Position numbers and translations under genes: made by a program. Below are positions 1-7,916 of a stretch of 64,000 nt of DNA, in pieces (within the stretch, counting starts at the first letter, position 1; each line of letters starts with the position of its first letter). The DNA lies in assembly GCA_017544835.1 (NCBI GenBank), contig JAFYDI010000078.1, positions 1 to 64,000 on the forward strand, read 5' to 3'. Source of the DNA: Lachnospiraceae bacterium. GTDB taxonomy: Bacteria; Bacillota; Clostridia; Lachnospirales; Lachnospiraceae. The notes below the pieces were generated by a model, which did no database searches, was not told where the DNA came from, and saw only the letters and a list, made by a program, of their open reading frames with translations.

Positions 1-177
1 GTCAGGCTGTAATTGCTCCGAAATAGTCTTCTCTCTGTCACCGATTTCATCGACCATGTCCTGCAAATCACTGCGCCTTACTGTTATCTCTACAGGTGCC
101 GAATCATCTGCCTTCTCGCACTCGTTAAGCTCTATGTCCGTTTCAAAAATCATTCCATAGATTCTGTATTTGAACAT
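1..177 (-). CDS. HPr-kinase-like protein, N-terminal part (runs off left edge)
   Basis: The first 59 codons of a protein read from an ATG at 177 to the window edge with no stop. Its opening residues (MFKYRIYGMIFETDIEL) align with the start of the HPr-kinase-like protein at 6344-7291 (MYNYRMYGMRIVTDREI), so I infer it is a paralogue. In that family the kinase P-loop lies beyond residue 130, outside this window. HPr-kinase homologues in lasso-peptide clusters are known to phosphorylate the peptide, which fits the precursor-like genes just upstream. The start overlaps the end of the membrane protein upstream (stop at 150) by 28 bases, suggesting translational coupling. The catalytic part cannot be seen, so the function is an inference from the N-terminal match. 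Confidence 0.6.
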   Translation of the reverse strand, partial: MFKYRIYGMIFETDIELNECEKADDSAPVEITVRRSDLQDMVDEIGDREKTISEQLQPD

Positions 178-1412
178 TTATCTTCCCCCATACAGCAATC
201 ATTACTCATAGTGCACAAAAAAATGGTTGAAATAACATAAGATGAAATATACCTGTGCGTAAACAGATTGCACTGCCAAAATGCAAAGAAAAGCATAGCG
301 GAATAAAAACCTATTGCAAGTATATTCATATCTGTCCTTTTATTAACCAAAAGCTTAATAAGTATTATCAGCAACGCCAAGCCAAGCATTATCGAACCCA
401 GCAATCCGGTCGCAAAATAAATGTACACGAAATACATATCCAGCGAACTTGTGGCCATTGGAAACAGCGATCGACCGGACTGGAACGCAGCATTCTCTAT
501 AAATCCCAACCCCGTCCATGGGCTGCCATAAGTTTTGAACAAAGGGTAGTTGATAGTAATATTCAAGTCTCTGTTCGATTTGCCCCATATGTCGGCAAAT
601 ACTCCGGTAGCTACCAACGCAACAACAGCAAGTACTGCCATGGCAATTCCAAACCAAAGGGTTTTTCTCTCAATCCTGATATGAAAGAAAGCAAACACAG
701 CGTAAATAAAAAACACAATAAACGTGCTTATAATACCGGATCTTTCTGCCGATGACATTAATTCAATTCCCGCAACGGCATCAATAGTTAAAAATGATAT
801 CCAGAACCATGCCTTTTTAATCTCATCGGTCTTACGATATATCTCAAAGAAAAACAGTGAAAGCGCCAATACCAGAAAAGCGGCGTTGGCGGTATATCCG
901 GCATGGGTAAAACCAAACTCGTTCCTGTTTCTGTATGTTGCAGTAAATGCATGTACGAGTCCCCAAACCGGGTTAACTATATCGCCCCTGTGTCTGGCCA
1001 TAGCGATAATCAGTTGTAACCCGCATGTAAAATAACTTAATAAAATAAACCCTTTAAAATAATTATTCTGAGACACATAAAGAAACGTAACGAGTACAAA
1101 CAATAAAAACCACAACATCTGTGATGCGTTATCATAAATTTCGTTTGCAACTATATCGTTAATAAAAACAGATCCAAAAAGGATTGTATGTGTTAAAAAG
1201 AGCATTATTACAAGCATCGCTGCTTTTGTCCCTCGTTTAATCCTTGCTCTTAATAACACAAGGAAAAGAACAAAAAAAACATACGGATACTTAACTTTTC
1301 TAAGCGTCTCCGCCATGGGCAGCTCATTAATCTGATAGAGCAGCAATGTCATAAGCGTAAAAAAATATGCAATTGAAAAGGGCAAATGCTTCTTATATAT
1401 CTTAAACTTCAC
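150..1412 (-). CDS. O-antigen ligase/polymerase-like polytopic membrane protein
   Basis: A 420-residue protein that is almost entirely hydrophobic, with about ten to twelve membrane segments and a larger polar loop around residues 260-330 (NRDLNITINYPLF... GLGFIENAAF). Size and layout match Wzy polymerases and WaaL-type ligases, which join or polymerise lipid-linked sugar units on the outer side of the membrane. These families share little sequence, so the call rests on topology, on the loop, and on the surrounding glycan genes. The start is a GTG with a GGAG site seven bases upstream. A sigma-A-like promoter (1449-1477) lies between it and the terminator after the precursor peptides, so it is probably transcribed separately from them. 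It overlaps the HPr-kinase-like gene downstream. Confidence 0.65.
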   Translation of the reverse strand: MKFKIYKKHLPFSIAYFFTLMTLLLYQINELPMAETLRKVKYPYVFFVLFLVLLRARIKRGTKAAMLVIMLFLTHTILFGSVFINDIVANEIYDNASQMLWFLLFVLVTFLYVSQNNYFKGFILLSYFTCGLQLIIAMARHRGDIVNPVWGLVHAFTATYRNRNEFGFTHAGYTANAAFLVLALSLFFFEIYRKTDEIKKAWFWISFLTIDAVAGIELMSSAERSGIISTFIVFFIYAVFAFFHIRIERKTLWFGIAMAVLAVVALVATGVFADIWGKSNRDLNITINYPLFKTYGSPWTGLGFIENAAFQSGRSLFPMATSSLDMYFVYIYFATGLLGSIMLGLALLIILIKLLVNKRTDMNILAIGFYSAMLFFAFWQCNLFTHRYISSYVISTIFLCTMSNDCCMGEDKCSNTESME

Positions 1413-1448
1413 AAAAACACTCCACTCTCGAACACACTTTGACTTCTA

Positions 1449-1477
1449 ATTTTATCATATTTTACACGCCAATTCAA
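1449..1477 (-). promoter_or_regulatory. Promoter for the membrane polymerase-like gene
   Basis: On the minus strand a -35 TTGAAT (1472-1477) and a -10 TAAAAT (1449-1454) are separated by exactly 17 bases. It sits 37 bases upstream of the GTG start at 1412 and downstream of the terminator at 1532-1559. Confidence 0.6.
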
Positions 1478-1531
1478 TCTGATGCCCCCTCCTAAATAGT
1501 CTAAAGGCACTATTATTCGGGATTTTTACGC

Positions 1532-1559
1532 AAAAAAAAGAGACCCGCAAGAGGTCTCT
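1532..1559 (-). terminator. Rho-independent terminator after the precursor peptides
   Basis: On the minus strand AGAGACC and GGTCTCT form a 7-bp stem with a 7-base loop, followed by a run of eight T. It lies 15 bases after the stop of the second precursor peptide and closes that transcript. Confidence 0.85.
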
Positions 1560-1574
1560 CTTCTATCAGAATTA

Positions 1575-1745
1575 CTACTGTCTGCTAGCGTCCGCCTTAC
1601 CGAACTTAGCTCTGTAACCGATAATGTTACCTTCATCATCAACTACAGCGTACTTGCTTTCATCAACATCTTCAGGGTTCAAAGGACCAAATGCGGTCTC
1701 TTCGATTGCAACTTCTTTAATATCTGCGTTAACAAACTTCTTCAT
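1575..1745 (-). CDS. Precursor-like RiPP peptide, copy 2 (56 aa)
   Basis: A 56-residue reading frame with an ATG at 1745 and a good ribosome site (GAGGAGG). It is a clear paralogue of the peptide just upstream: both begin MKKF, both contain TAFGPxxPxxVDExK, and both end with a K(H/Y)AV-D-G-GY-(Y/F)G-S-Q pattern. Residues 1-19 look like a lasso leader with the conserved Thr shortly before the expected cleavage point; the shape resembles paeninodin-type precursors (leader ending T-x-x-G, Asp about nine residues on). If the core starts at Gly20, Asp28 is residue 9, a usual ring-closing position. The neighbouring cyclase-like gene supports the role. Unlike ordinary lasso precursors, the long C-terminal part is conserved between the copies. 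No mature product can be claimed from sequence alone. Confidence 0.65.
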   Translation of the reverse strand: MKKFVNADIKEVAIEETAFGPLNPEDVDESKYAVVDDEGNIIGYRAKFGKADASRQ

Positions 1746-1769
1746 ATTGCTCTACTCCTCCTCTTTAAA

Positions 1770-1946
1770 TTAGTTCTGCTTGCTAGAATGAGCTTCGCCG
1801 TACTCTTCCTCGTATCCAAGAACTTCTCCTGTAATGGGATCTGTTACAGCATGCTTGTACTCATCAACATGGTTAGGATCGTCGGGACCGAAAGCTGTAT
1901 CAGCAACGTTTAAAACTACAAGTTCAGCTACTTCAAATTTTTTCAT
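1770..1946 (-). CDS. Precursor-like RiPP peptide, copy 1 (58 aa)
   Basis: A 58-residue peptide. I place the start at the ATG at 1946, eight bases after a GGAGG site, rather than at the in-frame codon at 1961. It follows the cyclase-like gene by 86 bases and precedes its paralogue by 24. The N-terminal segment VAELVVLNVADTAFGP resembles a lasso leader (alternating hydrophobics, then Thr two to three residues before the core). The region after it, GPDDPNHVD, would place Asp at position 9 if the core began at Gly. The tail (about 30 residues, acidic, rich in Tyr and Glu) is long for a lasso peptide and is conserved in the second copy. It may be a modified peptide or a new precursor class handled by lasso-type enzymes. 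Confidence 0.65.
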   Translation of the reverse strand: MKKFEVAELVVLNVADTAFGPDDPNHVDEYKHAVTDPITGEVLGYEEEYGEAHSSKQN

Positions 1947-2032
1947 TGTACTATCCTCCAAATGTGGTGTTTGTTTTGTTGTATTAAGTAAAACATTTTG
2001 CTTGAATAATGTAAACGATTCTTACACAACTG

Positions 2033-3940
2033 TTACAATTTGTAATTATTTGTATATTCAAGCGCGTTAATAGTATAAAACAGCTTTAATATATCACCAT
2101 AGCCAAAGTCTTTCGCATTTTTATGCTCGATATCCTTAAACAATCGCGCTGTATCCACAATTCCCTTTCCGTCCGTGGTCGAAGCTATTTTACGCCAGTC
2201 TTCCAACACAGCATCTCCATATTTCTCAAATCGAAACTTCATGTCGGCACTTTGTATTCCAAAAGGATGCCTAATGAAAAATTTGGGAGGCATGATATCT
2301 TCCATGTATTCTCTTATCAGTCTTCTGGTATAGCCGTTATGCGTAAACTGATCATAAGGCAAAGATTTGACATATTCAATCATTCTCTTATCCCTTGTGG
2401 GATCGCGAAAAAACACTCCGGTATATAGCGTATTCTTAAACGGGAACTCTCCGTAATGTCTGAAATTAATAGCCGGCAAAAACATATCCTGATGTCTGGC
2501 GGCGTTATGATATGATTTACGTGTAATCTTATCGTTTTCTTTGACCGCGTCAATCGCTCCGTGCTCTTTCAGGAAAGATTCATATGCATAGCAGTCTTTA
2601 TATGCATCAAACTTTATTGTATTTGGCAAAGAGGCATTAAAAACACCGTCAAGCGTAGCTTTTATAATACGCTTTCTGCTGGAGCCAAGCCGCTTGTTAA
2701 ACCCATTTACCTCTTCAATATATTTTTTAAATTTAAAGTGTTTAACAAGCCAAACGAGATATTGCAAAATATTGTTATACGATACGGTTCCGTTGCCGAA
2801 AGCCCCCGCAAGAATCAGCCTTGCTCCCTTTTCTCTTGCTTTCTTGTATCCTTCATACAGCCAGATCATATTTTCCGGAGACTTATAAGGCAATTCAACA
2901 ACCTTATTGTACTCGTGACGAATGTCCCACAGATTTACACCTTTAAGGCTCAAAGTATCGCATTCAACATTTCCGAGGAACTCCATGTTCCTCTTTACAC
3001 TTTCGAACTCATCTGCTTCTTTGGTCTCAGGTCCGTCAAAAACATAGTCTGACTCCGGCACTGATGTAAAAGAATACAGTTTCTTACCGCGTTCTTTCAG
3101 TATAGGTGCAGCCAGGCAGGCTACAGATGTGGAATCATAGCCACCGCTTAAGAATATGGCCACCTCTTCGTCAGTTCGCAAAGTATCACTTACACACTTC
3201 CGATACAAATCCACAAATTCCTTGCGGTAGTCACTGTCGTTTTTGTGTCTGCGATAACGTTTGATATTGGTCACATCCCAGTACTCATTTTTCTCTGCCA
3301 AACGGCCATTTTGAATTACAATATGAGACGCCGGTGCAATTCTGTATATTCCGTCAATAATAGTGCTCTCACTGTCATAAAATGTATCAAGGGTATTGAC
3401 CCCGTAATAATACGCAATCCACTTTTTATTAAGCCTAACTTCCTTTTTAAGGCTTTCAAGAGGCGCCCTGAGAGACGAAAAGTAAAGAATATCGTCTTCG
3501 CAAAAATACTGAATATATCTATTTCCCACAGCGTCTGCCACGATATCCACAGTCCCCGCAGAACTGTTAAACCTGACAAACACATATGCTCCAAGCATAT
3601 CATTTAGGCAGTCTTTGCCGAAGCGTTCAAAACACTGTCTGATAATTTCGGCATCTCCCAATTCCGGTACACTTTTAATGCCCAGCTTGGCGCACATTTC
3701 ATCTCTGTTATCAAGCACTGCATCTGCCGTATAATAAACTCCATCTGATTTTGTCGGAAGCTCTTCATGCTTACTCTCCGGAGTAAAGAACTGGAGCCCG
3801 CATCCCATATAAACATTTTTATCCGAGATTTCGGATGTCTTATCTATTGCACATTCATTAAAGGCATTTTTCAGTATGCTTTTAGTCTTCTCCGTTATTT
3901 CTTTGCCCGAAAAATCTATGGCTCCCCAAATGGCCGACAT
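2033..3940 (-). CDS. Asparagine synthetase-like lasso cyclase (C protein homologue)
   Basis: 635 residues with the AsnB fold: an N-terminal Ntn-amidotransferase-like domain (about 1-200) and an ATP-pyrophosphatase domain with the PPi loop FLSGGYDSTS at about 263-272. The protein starts MSAIWG, so it lacks the catalytic Cys2 that real asparagine synthetases need to release ammonia from glutamine. That loss is typical of lasso-peptide macrolactam synthetases, which use ATP to activate an Asp/Glu side chain for ring closure. Immediate linkage to two precursor-like peptides, with B1-, B2- and HPr-kinase-like genes within 6 kb, supports this over asparagine synthesis. A strong ribosome site (GAGGAGG) follows a hairpin directly; no promoter is visible in the 65 bases upstream. 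Confidence 0.8.
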   Translation of the reverse strand: MSAIWGAIDFSGKEITEKTKSILKNAFNECAIDKTSEISDKNVYMGCGLQFFTPESKHEELPTKSDGVYYTADAVLDNRDEMCAKLGIKSVPELGDAEIIRQCFERFGKDCLNDMLGAYVFVRFNSSAGTVDIVADAVGNRYIQYFCEDDILYFSSLRAPLESLKKEVRLNKKWIAYYYGVNTLDTFYDSESTIIDGIYRIAPASHIVIQNGRLAEKNEYWDVTNIKRYRRHKNDSDYRKEFVDLYRKCVSDTLRTDEEVAIFLSGGYDSTSVACLAAPILKERGKKLYSFTSVPESDYVFDGPETKEADEFESVKRNMEFLGNVECDTLSLKGVNLWDIRHEYNKVVELPYKSPENMIWLYEGYKKAREKGARLILAGAFGNGTVSYNNILQYLVWLVKHFKFKKYIEEVNGFNKRLGSSRKRIIKATLDGVFNASLPNTIKFDAYKDCYAYESFLKEHGAIDAVKENDKITRKSYHNAARHQDMFLPAINFRHYGEFPFKNTLYTGVFFRDPTRDKRMIEYVKSLPYDQFTHNGYTRRLIREYMEDIMPPKFFIRHPFGIQSADMKFRFEKYGDAVLEDWRKIASTTDGKGIVDTARLFKDIEHKNAKDFGYGDILKLFYTINALEYTNNYKL

Positions 3941-3954
3941 TGCAATTCCTCCTC

Positions 3955-3989
3955 AAAAAGAAGCCCGAGATTCATAAGAATCCCGGGCT
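3955..3989 (-). terminator. Terminator or attenuator between transglutaminase-like and cyclase genes
   Basis: On the minus strand an imperfect 12-bp stem (AGCCCGGGATTC / GAATCTCGGGCT) is followed by TCTTTTT. The T-run flows straight into the ribosome site of the cyclase gene (TTTTTGAGGAGG). This leaves no space for a separate promoter, so it may act as a leaky terminator. Confidence 0.75.
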
Positions 3990-4005
3990 CTGAATATTTA
4001 AAATA

Positions 4006-5937
4006 TTACTTAACGCTTATTGACTTAACTACTCCGTTAACCTTGTACTGTAATTTTCCCTGAGACAAACCTATTATACTAACGTTAGCTGTTTCTGTCA
4101 AAACAGTACTCATGCTCTTTCCGTAAGCGTCACTCTTCTTGATGTTCTTTCCGTCTGCATAATACCAATAACCATTAGCATAGACCATAAGGCCCTTAAC
4201 ATCATGAACAAACCAACTATCATACTTGGTACTGGTAGCGGGTATCTTTATTCCGCCTGCTACATCTTCTTCCGAAACAGACCAATTGTAATGTCTGCCG
4301 GGAATGCTCTTTGCGAATCTGGTATCGCTTGCAAGAAGATAATTATGACCAATGTATCCCTTGTCTTCTTCCGTGGTATTATCCCATGTGCAGTCTACAT
4401 GGTAATACTGACCGTCAATCTTAACAAGGCTCCACGCATGATTCATATCATTACTGCTTACATATCTTGCTTCTATTCCAAGATATTTCATAACATCGTT
4501 GAATGCATCTGCATAGCCTGCACACAATCCGTGTCCATCGCCGAGAATACCGCCGGTACATCCGCGAGCTGTAGATGTCTTCTCATAGTAAGAATGCTGA
4601 ATAATGTACTCGTGAACAAGAATAACTTTATCGAGATCGGTCATCTGAGAGGTGGTCATAGACTTAATCTCTTCAAGTGCGCTCATCATGCGATTGTATC
4701 TGTTTAAGAAATCTGCATCCATTCCTTCGAACTGCATGGTAGAGCAAATATTGTTCTTAAGACCAAAGTTACTTAAAAACATCACGCAAGAGTTAGCAAA
4801 GTAGTAGTAACACTCACCCTGTCTGAGTTCTTTCTCAATAGCTCTTACTTCATATATGTCCATTCCGTACTTCGAAATGTCATGAACAGATCTATCACCT
4901 GTAATAAGCATCTGCTTCATCTCATTGTAAAGCTCATCATGAGGTGTTGTAGTCTGCTTAGGTTCCGGTTCGGGTTCAGGCTTAGGGGCCGGTGCAGGTG
5001 TATATACGTCATCATCGGTTGTGCTTTCTACTTCTTCTGCATCTGCAGTAACGGAGAGAGATAACCCATCTCCGAATATTCTTCCCCACTGTCCGGGTGA
5101 TAAACTCTTTTCACTATATGTTCTATACAAGCAAAATCTTACGTATCTGGTCTCAGGAGTTACAGCAACTTCGCTTCCGTCCGAAGCAACAGTCATTCTG
5201 ATATATTTTTCATTGCCGTCATATTCATAAACACCAACCTTAAAATCAGCTTTGGTGATGGATATTTCTAATGTCTGTTCGTATACAGGAAGAAGTTCTT
5301 TGGTAATCATTCTTCTTCTGCTCTCGACTACCGCTCCGGTCTTAACGTCTATATCTCCGGATGTCAATCCTGAAGAAGAGGTTATCTGCAAGTCGTCAAA
5401 CAATTCATGCTGCTCAACTTCAACAAGTTCTTCGCTGATACTTATATTTGATTCATGCTGAACTACTGCCTTAAAGAAGACTTCCAAAGAAGATCCTATA
5501 TATCTGCCCCACTGTCCGGGAGACATAGACTTCTCGGATGTGTTGTGTCTGTAGTAGAATTTAACATATTTGGCATTGTCGCTTCTGTTAATGACTGAAC
5601 CGTCATATAAGGCTTCATATGACAAAAATGACATATTGGAATCATAATAAAAAGCACAAATAGAAAAGTTCTTATTTGTTACAGATACTTCGTACTTATC
5701 ATAACCAAGTGCAAAGCAGTCTTTTGTGCGCATTCTTCTGTAGTAATCGATTTCATTTCCTGTCTTTTCGTCCAGGCTTCCCGACGTCCAAACAGAAGCT
5801 GTGTTAAGATTAGCATCTGCAAGGTCTCCGCCTAATGCATATGCCTTAGGTGCAGTATAAAGACATACTGCCAACAAAACAAACAATAAACCCCGACATA
5901 CAGTCGTGCCCAACCCACATCTTCTTGATTTTTTCAT
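4006..5937 (-). CDS. Secreted transglutaminase-like protein with duplicated N-terminal domain
   Basis: 643 residues. Residues 1-34 form a signal peptide ending AYA. Two repeats of about 100 residues follow, each with a KTG...RRM-TK start and an SEKS(M/L)SPGQWGR end, then a Pro-Glu-Lys linker (about 320-335), then a transglutaminase-like core. The catalytic triad is visible: Cys in GDGHGLCAGYADAF, His in MNHAWSLV and Asp in YYHVDCTWD. The C-terminal WFVHDVKGLMVYANGYWYY motif is shared with the protein at 11067-12446. Such bacterial domains act as cysteine peptidases or cross-linking enzymes at the cell surface; which applies here is unknown. Transcription starts at a good promoter and passes through a c-di-GMP-I riboswitch and terminator, so expression should follow the c-di-GMP level. 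Confidence 0.8.
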   Translation of the reverse strand: MKKSRRCGLGTTVCRGLLFVLLAVCLYTAPKAYALGGDLADANLNTASVWTSGSLDEKTGNEIDYYRRMRTKDCFALGYDKYEVSVTNKNFSICAFYYDSNMSFLSYEALYDGSVINRSDNAKYVKFYYRHNTSEKSMSPGQWGRYIGSSLEVFFKAVVQHESNISISEELVEVEQHELFDDLQITSSSGLTSGDIDVKTGAVVESRRRMITKELLPVYEQTLEISITKADFKVGVYEYDGNEKYIRMTVASDGSEVAVTPETRYVRFCLYRTYSEKSLSPGQWGRIFGDGLSLSVTADAEEVESTTDDDVYTPAPAPKPEPEPEPKQTTTPHDELYNEMKQMLITGDRSVHDISKYGMDIYEVRAIEKELRQGECYYYFANSCVMFLSNFGLKNNICSTMQFEGMDADFLNRYNRMMSALEEIKSMTTSQMTDLDKVILVHEYIIQHSYYEKTSTARGCTGGILGDGHGLCAGYADAFNDVMKYLGIEARYVSSNDMNHAWSLVKIDGQYYHVDCTWDNTTEEDKGYIGHNYLLASDTRFAKSIPGRHYNWSVSEEDVAGGIKIPATSTKYDSWFVHDVKGLMVYANGYWYYADGKNIKKSDAYGKSMSTVLTETANVSIIGLSQGKLQYKVNGVVKSISVK

Positions 5938-5981
5938 TACTCCGCCTCCTAAATTGAAAAAATTCCTGAAGTGAGTTTAAA

Positions 5982-6017
5982 ATAAAAAAACTTGCCTATT
6001 CTCCACTTCGGCAAGTT
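5982..6017 (-). terminator. Riboswitch expression-platform terminator
   Basis: On the minus strand AACTTGCC pairs perfectly with GGCAAGTT around a 13-base loop, followed by TTTTTTT. It lies between the c-di-GMP aptamer and the start codon at 5937, where a riboswitch-controlled terminator would sit. Confidence 0.85.
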
Positions 6018-6029
6018 CCGCTAAAAACA

Positions 6030-6120
6030 CACTTCGGAAACCAGGCTGCCATAGCGTCACGCTTTAGGCCCTCGGTTTTGCGTCCTCACTTTTCAATGAG
6101 TTTGCCGTTTCGGTTGACTC
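6030..6120 (-). ncRNA. Cyclic-di-GMP-I (GEMM) riboswitch 1
   Basis: The minus strand shows the GEMM-I core in order: GGCAAAC, a short hairpin with a GAAA-type loop, GGACGCAAA, then GGGCCTAAA, a second hairpin (GCGTGACGC) and GGCAGCC, closed by a helix involving the flanking GAAAC and GTTTC. These are the conserved elements of class I c-di-GMP aptamers. Promoter upstream and terminator downstream complete the device. It controls the secreted transglutaminase-like gene at 4006-5937. Whether c-di-GMP turns the gene on or off cannot be read reliably without folding both states. Confidence 0.93.
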
Positions 6121-6124
6121 TATT

Positions 6125-6154
6125 ACATTACCACACTTATGTAAACTCTGTCAA
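6125..6154 (-). promoter_or_regulatory. Promoter of riboswitch 1 transcript
   Basis: On the minus strand TTGACA (6149-6154) and TAATGT (6125-6130) are 18 bases apart. Transcription would begin near 6118, right at the 5' side of the aptamer. Confidence 0.75.
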
Positions 6155-6343
6155 TGAAATTATACAAAATTTGTTGATTAATTTCAAAATTTCATACATT
6201 TTTGAAAGATATGTTAAATTTTTCTAATAATCAACGCTCTTTGAATAATTCTATGTGCCTCATCGACCTTACACAAGCATATTCTACAGAGGCTACATTA
6301 ATGATTTGTTTCTGTAGAATTAATGATTTATTATACATGTAAA
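6155..6343. other. AT-rich intergenic stretch with inverted and direct repeats
   Basis: No gene is visible. Near the HPr-kinase-like stop codon there is a perfect 9-bp inverted repeat (ATTCTACAG / CTGTAGAAT, about 6280-6320) and a repeated AAATCATTAAT. The hairpin has no T-run, so it is at best a weak terminator for the gene ending at 6344. Confidence 0.5.
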
Positions 6344-7291
6344 TTAAATATCGCCAATAAAGTATTTCTCGACCATTTCCATGGTTTCTCTTGTGATTTC
6401 TGCCAATGTATCCTTACCGTCCGGCCTCAGCACGCCGATAACCGGTACCTTGGAGGCAAGCCACATAACATTCTCACCGATATCTTTCTGATGTACCTTA
6501 TCACGCAGCAACGCCAGCATAAAAAGTGCTCTTCCAAGCACCATATACTTTTCAAAGCCTTTCAGCTCCATAATCTTAAGTTCGTTGCCGTCATACTTGG
6601 ACATAAACACTATAGCCCTAAGCGGTCTGGATCCGGCTGTATAATTGCCTCTCCACGGCACAAGGAACTTGTCCTTTTCTTCGCCTATGTATACAAGGCC
6701 TTCTTCGCCCTGATGGCGTTTCTCAACTTCATTTCTGCACAGTTTCTGATAAGGGAACGCCGGATATGCATAAGGCATATCATCCTCACCCTTTTTAATG
6801 TATGTAACATCATCAGCCATCAAGTCAAAACCGCTCTCAATATATTCCGCGGTCAAAGAAGACTTTCCGGCACCGCTATCACCTGAAATCAAAATAGCAT
6901 TATTGCCTTTCATAATTCCGCTTGAATGTATGGGAAGTATCCCCTTTTGCAAAGCAATAAGTGCCATGCCAAATCCCAAAAGATAAGAATTGAGCTTAGA
7001 ATCCTCTCCGGTCGGTTTAACTTCATAACAAATCCGTTCACCATCAAGAACATTAATCCACGCGGTATTGTTGGATACCCAACTGTCCTTAGAGTCAATG
7101 CCCCACTTTTGACCGTCCTTATCACGGGTCTTCATTTCTTCGGATACACCCTTTTGAATGTATACAACCGGAAGAACGGCATTCTTTATGCCTTCACGCG
7201 CATCAAGTTCAAGAGCCCTCTCTTCGGTAAGAAGTTGAAAAATTTCTCTGTCTGTGACTATACGCATTCCATACATTCTGTAATTGTACAT
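6344..7291 (-). CDS. HPr-kinase-like protein (RiPP-associated)
   Basis: 315 residues with an HPr-kinase/PEPCK-type P-loop, GDSGAGKSS at about 137-145, followed by FDLMADDVTYI, the usual Asp-rich element after it. The N-terminal 100 residues do not look like the HPr-kinase receptor domain of HprK/P; they match the partial protein at 1-177 instead. In lasso clusters such proteins phosphorylate the peptide product. The gene stands alone, divergent from the B2/PqqD operon, with its own promoter (7322-7350). A classical role in carbon catabolite control is unlikely given the missing N-terminal domain and the neighbours. Confidence 0.75.
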   Translation of the reverse strand: MYNYRMYGMRIVTDREIFQLLTEERALELDAREGIKNAVLPVVYIQKGVSEEMKTRDKDGQKWGIDSKDSWVSNNTAWINVLDGERICYEVKPTGEDSKLNSYLLGFGMALIALQKGILPIHSSGIMKGNNAILISGDSGAGKSSLTAEYIESGFDLMADDVTYIKKGEDDMPYAYPAFPYQKLCRNEVEKRHQGEEGLVYIGEEKDKFLVPWRGNYTAGSRPLRAIVFMSKYDGNELKIMELKGFEKYMVLGRALFMLALLRDKVHQKDIGENVMWLASKVPVIGVLRPDGKDTLAEITRETMEMVEKYFIGDI

Positions 7292-7321
7292 ATCCGCAAT
7301 TCCTTTCTTATTACCCTGTAT

Positions 7322-7350
7322 AATTATATCCTATAAGGTTTCTTTTGAAA
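7322..7350 (-). promoter_or_regulatory. Promoter of the HPr-kinase-like gene
   Basis: On the minus strand TTTTCA (7345-7350) and a perfect TATAAT (7322-7327) are separated by 17 bases, 31 bases before the ATG at 7291. Confidence 0.55.
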
Positions 7351-7385
7351 ACACCCGTAACTGTGACTTAGGTACTTGATATTCC

Positions 7386-7414
7386 TTGTTTTTTTGACTC
7401 ATTTGTAATATAAT
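7386..7414 (+). promoter_or_regulatory. Promoter of the B2-PqqD-sulfotransferase operon
   Basis: TTGTTT (7386-7391) and TATAAT (7409-7414) are separated by 17 bases. It is arranged divergently with the minus-strand promoter at 7322-7350, so a shared regulator could act between them. Confidence 0.6.
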
Positions 7415-7447
7415 CGTGTCGTAATTATGTAGAATTATGAGGTGGTT

Positions 7448-7891
7448 ATGCGTAACCCTTTTACCAGAATTTATCGGTTCTTTCGCTACAACAATGATAA
7501 ATGGCTTTCACTCCAGTGTTGGTATTATTCTGCAGTTTATCGATTCAAGATTCTTCATATGAATTCAGAAAAGCTTAAGGATAATTGGGGCGAAAGAGGT
7601 GTGGAATCGCAGCCTACGGACACCGAGGAGCATTACACATATGCCTGGAAAGTATCTTACAATGTATCTCAGGTATGCGGTAAGACTTCATGGGAGAGCA
7701 AATGCCTCGTAAGAGCTTGGACCGCTCAGACACTTTTAGCCAAGAAAGGAATTCATAGTACGCTTTATCTCGGTTGCGGCTATGACGAGAACAAGAAAAT
7801 GGTTGCTCATTCCTGGCTCAGATGTGGAGAGAAATACATAACCGGTGGCAACGGCGAAGGTTATGCTATGGTCGATAAGTTCAGCAAATAA
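7448..7891 (+). CDS. Lasso peptide biosynthesis B2-type (transglutaminase-like) peptidase
   Basis: 147 residues from the ATG at 7448, which follows a GAGGTGG site; an in-frame GTG at 7442 is less likely. Size and motifs match the B2 family: Cys at about 86 in SKCLVRAWTAQTLLAKKG, and His at about 121 in MVAHSWLRCG. This enzyme is a transglutaminase-fold cysteine peptidase that removes the leader of a RiPP precursor, working with a PqqD-like B1 partner. That partner is the next gene, 25 bases downstream. The candidate substrates are the precursor-like peptides at 1575-1946, 5.5 kb away on the other strand, or the leader-bearing protein at 25263-25715. Confidence 0.85.
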   Translation: MRNPFTRIYRFFRYNNDKWLSLQCWYYSAVYRFKILHMNSEKLKDNWGERGVESQPTDTEEHYTYAWKVSYNVSQVCGKTSWESKCLVRAWTAQTLLAKKGIHSTLYLGCGYDENKKMVAHSWLRCGEKYITGGNGEGYAMVDKFSK

Positions 7892-7916
7892 AAGGGACAG
7901 AAAGGGATTTGTGTAA

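Noticed and set aside
1947..2032. Promoter for the precursor peptides
   Set aside because: Only poor matches (TTTACA with TTTACT) are seen; expression may come from upstream, so no promoter is listed.
2033..3940. True glutamine-hydrolysing asparagine synthetase
   Set aside because: The protein starts MSAIWG and so lacks Cys2, and it sits next to precursor-like peptides and other RiPP-type genes.
6344..7291. Canonical HprK/P of carbon catabolite control
   Set aside because: The N-terminal domain is different, no HPr or PTS gene is nearby, and paralogues occur in the same RiPP-type locus.
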